Origin: Chenopodium formosanum
Taxonomy: Eukaryota > Streptophyta > Magnoliopsida > Caryophyllales > Amaranthaceae
Length of the DNA stretch: 64,000 nt
Assembly: GCA_024500155.1 (NCBI GenBank)
Contig: CM044860.1
Location: 1,658,501-1,722,500 of the forward strand
Direction of reading: 5' to 3'
Part shown: one piece after another, positions 58,570 to 64,000 of the stretch
Numbering within the stretch: position 1 is the first letter of the stretch
Layout of the letters: every line of letters starts with the position of its first letter
The notes under the pieces: generated by a model
Database searches by the model: none
Told to the model about the DNA's origin: nothing
Seen by the model: the letters and a program-made list of their open reading frames with translations, nothing else
Position numbers and translations under genes: made by a program

Positions 58570-59760
58570 AGTAAATATATGCTCTAAAATCTCTTACTTA
58601 TGTTCTAAATTTTGCTTTATGGTTTAAACATTTTTTTCGCCTATGTTCTAAACCTATGTGTTTTAAAATTTTCCCCTATGTTCTAAATTTTTTCTACTTA
58701 TGTTCAAAACCTATATGTTCTAAATTTATTCTACCTATGTTCCAAATCTATAAGTTCTAAGTTTTTTTTATCAATGTTCTAAACTTATATGTTCTAAATT
58801 TTTTCTACATATGTTCTAAACCTATATGTTTTAAATTTTTTCTACCCATGTTCTATACCTACATGTTCTAAAAATTTTCTACTTATGTTCTAAACCTATA
58901 TGTTCTAAATTTTTTCTACATATGTTCTAAACCTATATGTTCTAAATTTTTTCTACCTATGTTCTAAATTTTTTCTACCTATGTTCTAAACCTATATGTT
59001 CTAAATCTTTTCTACCTATGTTCTAAATTTTGTTCTAGCCTTCAAAAAAAAAAAAAAAAAAAAAAAAATCTACGTGTTCTAAATTTTTTTTACCCATGTC
59101 CTATACCTACATGTTCTAAAAATTTTCTACCTATGTTCTAAACCTATATATTCTACATTTTATTCTATGTTCTTATTTATTTTATTTTATTTATTTTTTT
59201 TGCCTATTTTCTAAACCTATGTATTCTAAAATTTTCCCCTATATGTTCTAAATTTTTTCTACTTATGTTCTAAACCTATATGTTCTAAATTTTTCTACCT
59301 ATGCTCTAATTTTTTACCCCTATGTTTTAAATTTTACCACCTATGTTTTAAACCTATATGTCCTAAATATTTTCTGCCTATGTGCTAAATTCTATGTTTT
59401 AATTTTTTTTCCAAAAATATTTTGCCTATGTTCTAAATTTTCTTCTAATGTTCTAAACCTATGTCTAACTTTATTTTCTATGTTCTAAAATTTTTTCCCC
59501 TATATTCTAAATCTATGCTCTAAATTTTTTCTTATGTTCTAAACTTTTTTTCTATGTTCTAAACTTTTTCTGCCTATGTTCTAAATTTTTGTAATTTTTC
59601 CTATGTTAATATACTGTGTTCTAATTTTTTTCCTATGATCTAAGCCTATGCGCTTTTTTTTTTTTTTTTTTTTTTTTTTCTCCAATATGTTCTAATTTTT
59701 TTTTAAACAATGTTCTAAATTTGTTCTACTTATTATGTTCTAATTTTTTTCCCTATATTT
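58570..59760 (+). repeat. long degenerate tandem array of TATGTTCTAAA units
   Basis: More than thirty copies of the unit (C)TATGTTCTAAA followed by TTTTTTCTACC or CCTATA. They often alternate to give a period near 37 bases (TTCTAAACCTATATGTTCTAA, then a T-run). Copies are most regular between 58750 and 59050 and decay towards the right. Two A- or T-homopolymers interrupt it (59044-59067 and 59654-59679). No open frame. Confidence 0.9.
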
Positions 59761-60261
59761 TAAATTTTGATTCTTAACTTTTACTTGTTCTTTTCCTTGT
59801 GGTTGATATAAATCAATGTATCATATCTTATTAGTTTGTCAATTGTTTTATGTATGCAACACAATTCCACAAATAAGGCAATTCAAACAACCCCAACAAC
59901 TAGCTATTTGTTTCGCACTTAACACACCCATTTAACACTCTACAACCCTCCTATTGCATCTGCACTTGCTGTTCAAAGTGCAGCCATATCAGAGCAAACT
60001 TCTTGCAGCCTCACACACATTCAAAAATAGCCCAATTTGATCAATAGCTGCAACATCTACACTACACATATAGCTCATGTACACACTCGACCATTACTTA
60101 ACCAAATTCCTTTACAAGCCCCTACATATACACAACACATCTATGACTCCTCAATCACACAACAATCCTTGTACAATCCAAATAGAACAACCTGAACCAC
60201 CCACATGTACAACACATTTCCATCCTCATTATACTGACTGTGCCACAACAAAAACTTCACA

Positions 60262-60370
60262 AACAAATTTAGAACATAAGCATAATACACCTAAATTTAG
60301 AACATAAGTGTAAATGAATCTTTAGAACATAATACATACTAGTATAAAGATAGAACATAAGCACAATACA
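60262..60370 (-). repeat. right-hand inverted copies of the TTTAGAACATAAG unit
   Basis: Four spaced copies of TTAGAACATAAG or TAGAACATAA in the orientation opposite to the main array, near the inner edge of the right arm of the element. Confidence 0.75.
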
Positions 60371-61180
60371 TACTGCTCAGAGTAATGAGTTAAAAGCCAA
60401 TTGTCAAGATTATGTCATTACTAATAATTTGAGCGTTAAAATTCGTCAAAATTCTTAGCTTCCACATTAGCAGATTCTAATATGAACTCCACGTATTCAA
60501 AATTATAGTTGTAGGCTTATTAGTTCTAGAAACTCCATCATTTTCTTCTTCGAACATTGAATTCGAAATACAAGAAAAAAATGTAAATAAATGCTCTAAA
60601 ATAAGCAGAAATATACATGAAATTCCGATTCTTTGAAATTAATAGAGCACTACTTACCTTTGCATATGGGAACTTATTTTCATAGGATTGTGTTGTTCTT
60701 CGCCAAATTCGTAATTCACGTTGAATCATTTATTTCAAAGAATCTAGGGTTCTATTTATGCGAAAAATCAACTAAAATTGTTCGATGCAGATTTGTTTAT
60801 CCATTTTTATGAATAATATTCATGTAATGGAGCGAAAATTTGAATAAAATCGCAGAAATCAATTGGCAAAAATCGTATAAATCAAATCACATACAAAAAT
60901 CGCTAAAACAAAATCGAAAAACTCCAAATTCTACTTGAACATCATTGCGAATTTCATCAAATTTGAATAAGATTGAAAAAAAAAACATACCTGATTTGAA
61001 AATTCTTCAGATTGCAAATTCTATGGAGATTTTTGGGAGTTTGAGGAGAGAGAAATTCATAAACACGAAGAGAGAGAAAGTTAGGTTGCTTTGTTTATTG
61101 CTGTACGTAGGAAGATTAAAGTTTGATTTTTAATTTGTTTTAATCGTGTCCGCTTATCTCAATCTAATCCTACGGTTGAT

Positions 61181-61238
61181 ATTGGTTCTTATATAAGGTT
61201 GGGTTCTTATATAGAGGTGGGTTCTTACCGGATCCCTC

Positions 61239-61241
<3 letters not shown>
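61181..61241 (-). repeat. right terminal inverted repeat
   Basis: ATTGGTTCTTATATAAGG, then TTGGGTTCTTATATAGAGG, then GGTTCTTACCGGATCC: the reverse complement of the left end with few differences, ending at the (TA)n tract. Confidence 0.8.

Positions 61242-61308
<67 letters not shown>
61242..61308. repeat. (TA)n tract at the right edge of the 5.1-kb element
   Basis: About 33 TA units start exactly at the end of the terminal inverted repeat. Confidence 0.9.
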
Positions 61309-61312
<4 letters not shown>

Positions 61313-61943
61313 TCCTCCATATTTTAATAGAGTAACTTTTGTATACATTCGGTGTACAGTAATTTATTGTGCTTCGGGGTCACTTTTATCAAATTTAGGG
61401 TCACTTTTACAACTTTTTTGGTATCTTTTATCAATAAAGTATAAATACTTCATAACTTTTATTTTTGTCAGGGTAACCTTTATTCATATTAGAGTAACTT
61501 TTGCTAATTTTAGGGTAACTTTATAATGGACGTACAATATTTTATTGTACATTCGATTTATTTAAAAGTTTGTCATTTTAATAAGTGCTCTATTTCTCCT
61601 CGGAAAATTTTTGACAAATAATATCTTTTATTATAAATAAGTGTAAATAATAACATCTGAAAATTAATAATATACTCATTGAAACGATTCCAACAACTCA
61701 ACAACTACCCTATTGTTGCTAAACAAACAAATCAAATAAAATCTCTTCAAAGAAATTAATGTAGATAATGCATGAAACATGATACATACAACTTTTTCTT
61801 TCTTTTTTTTTTCATTTTTCTTTTTTGTTGACAAAAAAAAAGTTAATGTAGTGTTTTTTGTTTAAAAAAATCCTAAGGGAAAACTAAATTTAATAGTTAG
61901 CCTTTGTGAATTTGTAATTAGATAGAATTGTGAATGTTATACA

Positions 61944-61982
<39 letters not shown>

Positions 61983-62830
61983 GATTGTATTTTTTATAGG
62001 TTAATTGATAAATCAGTAATGCTCCATATAATTGAGTCCGCCTCCTTCTAATATGTCTTGTATAATTAAGGCGGACTTTTGTTAATTTTATTGAATGACG
62101 GTCAATATTATATTGGCTTTAACAATTTTTTTGGGCAACTTTTCCATTTAATTTAAGGGTAACTTTTAATTTGTAATGATTTTGATTATATTTTAATGTG
62201 TATTCCAAATGGATGCATGTTAGTTATAAGGCTAATAAGATCAAACTAATACATTATTTATTTAGTGTTTTAAAGGGTAAATTTCTTGTTAAATATACAA
62301 GTACTAAATTTAATATTATATAAAAAGTGTAACTTTAAAAACTTTTAGAATAACTCTAACCTGTCTTTCAATAAGCTAATATAATGAAAGTTAGTCGTAT
62401 TCAAGAATTTGTGGAAGTTATTATTTTAAAATATATTGTACCCCTTATAAACCTATTGCATGGTTGTTATCAATGCATGCTTTATATCATTAATACCTTC
62501 AATTTAATTACGGTTTAATTACATATTAGTAAAAATAATAATAAAAAAAAGGGTGAATCAAATGAGATTACTCATGCGCATGACTATTTTTCCAATATTC
62601 AAATGCATTTATCACAAAAAGGTTAAATGAGTGTGTATGTTAAAGAATAGAAGATGATAGATATAGGTCGTCGTGACTTATTTAAAATAATTTTATATTA
62701 TACTAGGTCAGCTAACACACGTCATATACAATTAGCCATATTCGAAAAACATTTTTAGTTTGGCTTTTGTCTTAACTTAAGTTATTGGCATCATTAATAA
62801 TGAGGGACAATATATAAACAAATATTTTTA
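61309..62830. other. AT-rich DNA with GGGTAACTTTT motifs, no gene
   Basis: Between 61320 and 61540 the phrase (A/G)GGGTAACTTTT or GGGTCACTTTT recurs at least six times, with single copies again near 62154. A further (TA)n run lies at 61945-61977. This may be another repeat element, but its ends are not visible to me. No coding region. Confidence 0.5.
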
Positions 62831-63152
62831 GGGGTCGTTTGGTTCACTAAGCTGGAATGGATGGTATAGATTATCATACTTGAGTAATTGAGTGGTATGG
62901 ATTCTATATCCCACACCAATCTAAAGTTGTTTGGTTTAATCATGGAATGGATTCCCATACTTGAGTGGTAGTATGGATTATGAATCCTTGGAGAAGAGGT
63001 GAGTATGAGATTTCTAGGGAATGTGGTGGAGTTAGAATCCCCCAAGTATGAGATTCATTCCATACTTAAATAACCCAACCAAACAAATAAAATCATAGAA
63101 TGGATTCTAAATCCATTCCAAGCCATTTCAAGAAGTTCAACTAAACAACCTC
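62831..63152. mobile_element. Tourist-like (PIF/Harbinger) MITE
   Basis: Left end GGGGTCGTTTGGTTCAC pairs with the reverse complement of the right end (GAGGTTGTTTAGTTGAAC). TTA lies on both sides (62828-62830 and 63153-63155), the 3-bp target duplication of this superfamily. The interior repeats TGGAATGGAT- and CATACTTGAGT-type phrases. The 83-codon minus frame here is a by-product of these repeats. Confidence 0.7.
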
Positions 63153-63155
63153 TTA

Positions 63156-64000
63156 GAGGTATCAATATCCGAACACTATTCTTGAAAGTAAAAAAAAAGA
63201 CAATTATCATTAATTAGGGCAGAGAATTACATAAATATTTTAAAGGGTATAATCTAAATATTCTTAATCTTTTTAAAATGTAGGGATCTAGACTGTAGTC
63301 AACTTAAGTATTTGAATGAACAAAGGTGACCCAAAATATAATTAAAACGGGCTTTTTAATTTTAATGAAGATTATGAGTAATAAATATTTTATACATATC
63401 ATATTTAGGCTCGCTCTTTGCACCACATATTATTTTAAGCCTCTGCATTCAAGCAATGATTTTTATTTAATTAATTATTAATGTTATTATTCACAATACA
63501 TCACATAAACTTTCAATTTAAAACGACTTTTTTAATCCAATCCAACTTACTTATTTGTAGGATTTATGTCAAACGATATAGCTTGGTTGTCGATTAATAT
63601 GATAAAATTTCTATTAATTTTGGTAAAAATAATCCATAATAACACGTACTATACATTCTCTTTTAATATTTTTATTGTGCATGCACGTATTTATTAATAA
63701 CAACCTTAATAATTAGAGAAGATATTAATAATTTCTTTTTAATGCATATTAGATTTTTACATTACATTTTTTAATTAATACAATTTAAATATTTAATTTT
63801 AAAGTTGAAATTTTTATTAATTATTAATTATTACTGTTGGTTGATACGTTTGTAGCACGGACCGATCCAACTAGTTTTGAAAAACAAAAATTCCAATTAT
63901 ATGCCCTGAATAATACCAAAACTAGGCCAATGATGGGAGCCCCAAAGAATCTGGGGGACCCTTAATGTTTGAAGGGCATATTGACCCGCCCGAGTTGTCA
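63156..64000. other. AT-rich DNA to window end, no gene seen
   Basis: No supported ORF. Near 63853-63880 the phrase TAGCACGGACCGATCCAACTAG, in reverse, loosely resembles the AACTAGTTTTTGGCCCGGAC motif at 12794-12813, a type of sequence often found at transposon edges. Confidence 0.45.

Larger units (their letters stand above)
56143..61241. mobile_element. 5.1-kb terminal-inverted-repeat element inside (TA)n, non-autonomous
   Basis: The left end (56143-56203) and the reverse complement of the right end (61181-61241) share TCTATATAAGAACCCAA, then TTATATAAGAACCAAT, plus an outer TAAGAACC block, over about 61 bp with few differences. Weaker similarity continues inward: CTCTCTCCTC followed by a TTTCAT(T/C)AAAT block on both sides. 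Both ends abut (TA)n, so insertion was probably at a TA-rich site, as seen for microsatellite-associated MITEs. No transposase is present. Inside are retrotransposon relics (57230-57610), two tRNA-like cloverleaves (57874 and 58482) and arrays of a TTCTAAA/TTTAGAA repeat. It is therefore a large composite element, larger than an ordinary MITE. The superfamily is not assigned. Confidence 0.7.

Noticed and set aside
58570..59760. CRISPR-like regular repeats
   Set aside because: Repeats are degenerate, T-rich and mostly contiguous with no unique spacers, and this is plant nuclear DNA.
60077..60307. Thr/His/Pro-rich ORF in the right arm of the 5.1-kb element
   Set aside because: Low-complexity composition, runs into the TTTAGAACATAAG repeats, no motif.
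56143..61241. Helitron
   Set aside because: Ends are inverted repeats; no TC start, CTRR end or 3' hairpin, and no Rep/helicase sequence.
62794..63045. 83-codon minus-strand ORF
   Set aside because: Lies almost entirely inside the Tourist-like MITE and is made of its internal repeats.

Overview
The window is nuclear DNA from a flowering plant, most likely a eudicot. Genes are split by many short AT-rich GT-AG introns, intergenic DNA is AT-rich and full of MITEs, and there are a plastid-targeted HSP70, a WAT1-type transporter pair, FBA-type F-box genes and a chromodomain Ty3/Gypsy element. The many 'ACTCCGTA'-type MITE ends resemble those I associate with Caryophyllales (spinach/beet/quinoa group), but that is inference only.

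Layout. 0-4.8 kb: a tRNA-Lys(CTT) gene, a small inverted-repeat element and a one-exon protein phosphatase 1 inhibitor-3 gene. 4.8-10.4 kb: a complete, decayed Ty3/Gypsy chromovirus-type retrotransposon (LTRs of about 430 bp, roughly 2% diverged by eye). 10.4-17.2 kb: two tandem F-box/FBA paralogues on the minus strand. The first is frameshifted and carries an acidic repeat expansion, and the retrotransposon separates it from its own 3' flank. 17.8-18.9 kb: a second inverted-repeat element like the one at 1 kb. 19.9-23.9 kb: a ten-exon D-2-hydroxyacid dehydrogenase gene. 24.6-27.5 kb: an eight-exon stromal HSP70 gene on the minus strand, with a heat-shock element upstream. 29.7-32.1 kb: a four-exon plastid-type GNAT acetyltransferase. 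35.4-36.5 kb: a cluster of Stowaway-like MITEs. 36.8-38.3 kb: a three-exon DUF1295 membrane reductase-like gene. 40.3-46.3 kb: two tandem WAT1-related (EamA) transporters, the second with a probable frameshift. 47.9-51.8 kb: an eleven-exon RPF1 (Brix) ribosome biogenesis gene whose sixth 5' splice site has been exactly duplicated. 52.0-52.9 kb: a convergent one-exon multi-pass membrane protein of unknown function.

56.1-61.2 kb is the most unusual part: a 5.1-kb element with about 61-bp terminal inverted repeats, sitting inside (TA)n tracts. It holds retrotransposon relics, long arrays of a TTCTAAA-type repeat, and two oppositely oriented tRNA-like cloverleaves. The two cloverleaves differ by compensatory base-pair changes and have a hairpin in place of a normal anticodon loop. 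The last 2.7 kb holds AT-rich DNA and a Tourist-like MITE.

The genes are mostly independent housekeeping loci. Related pairs arose by tandem duplication (F-box, WAT1). Exon borders were assigned by eye from GT/AG signals, reading-frame continuity and family conservation, and none has transcript support here.
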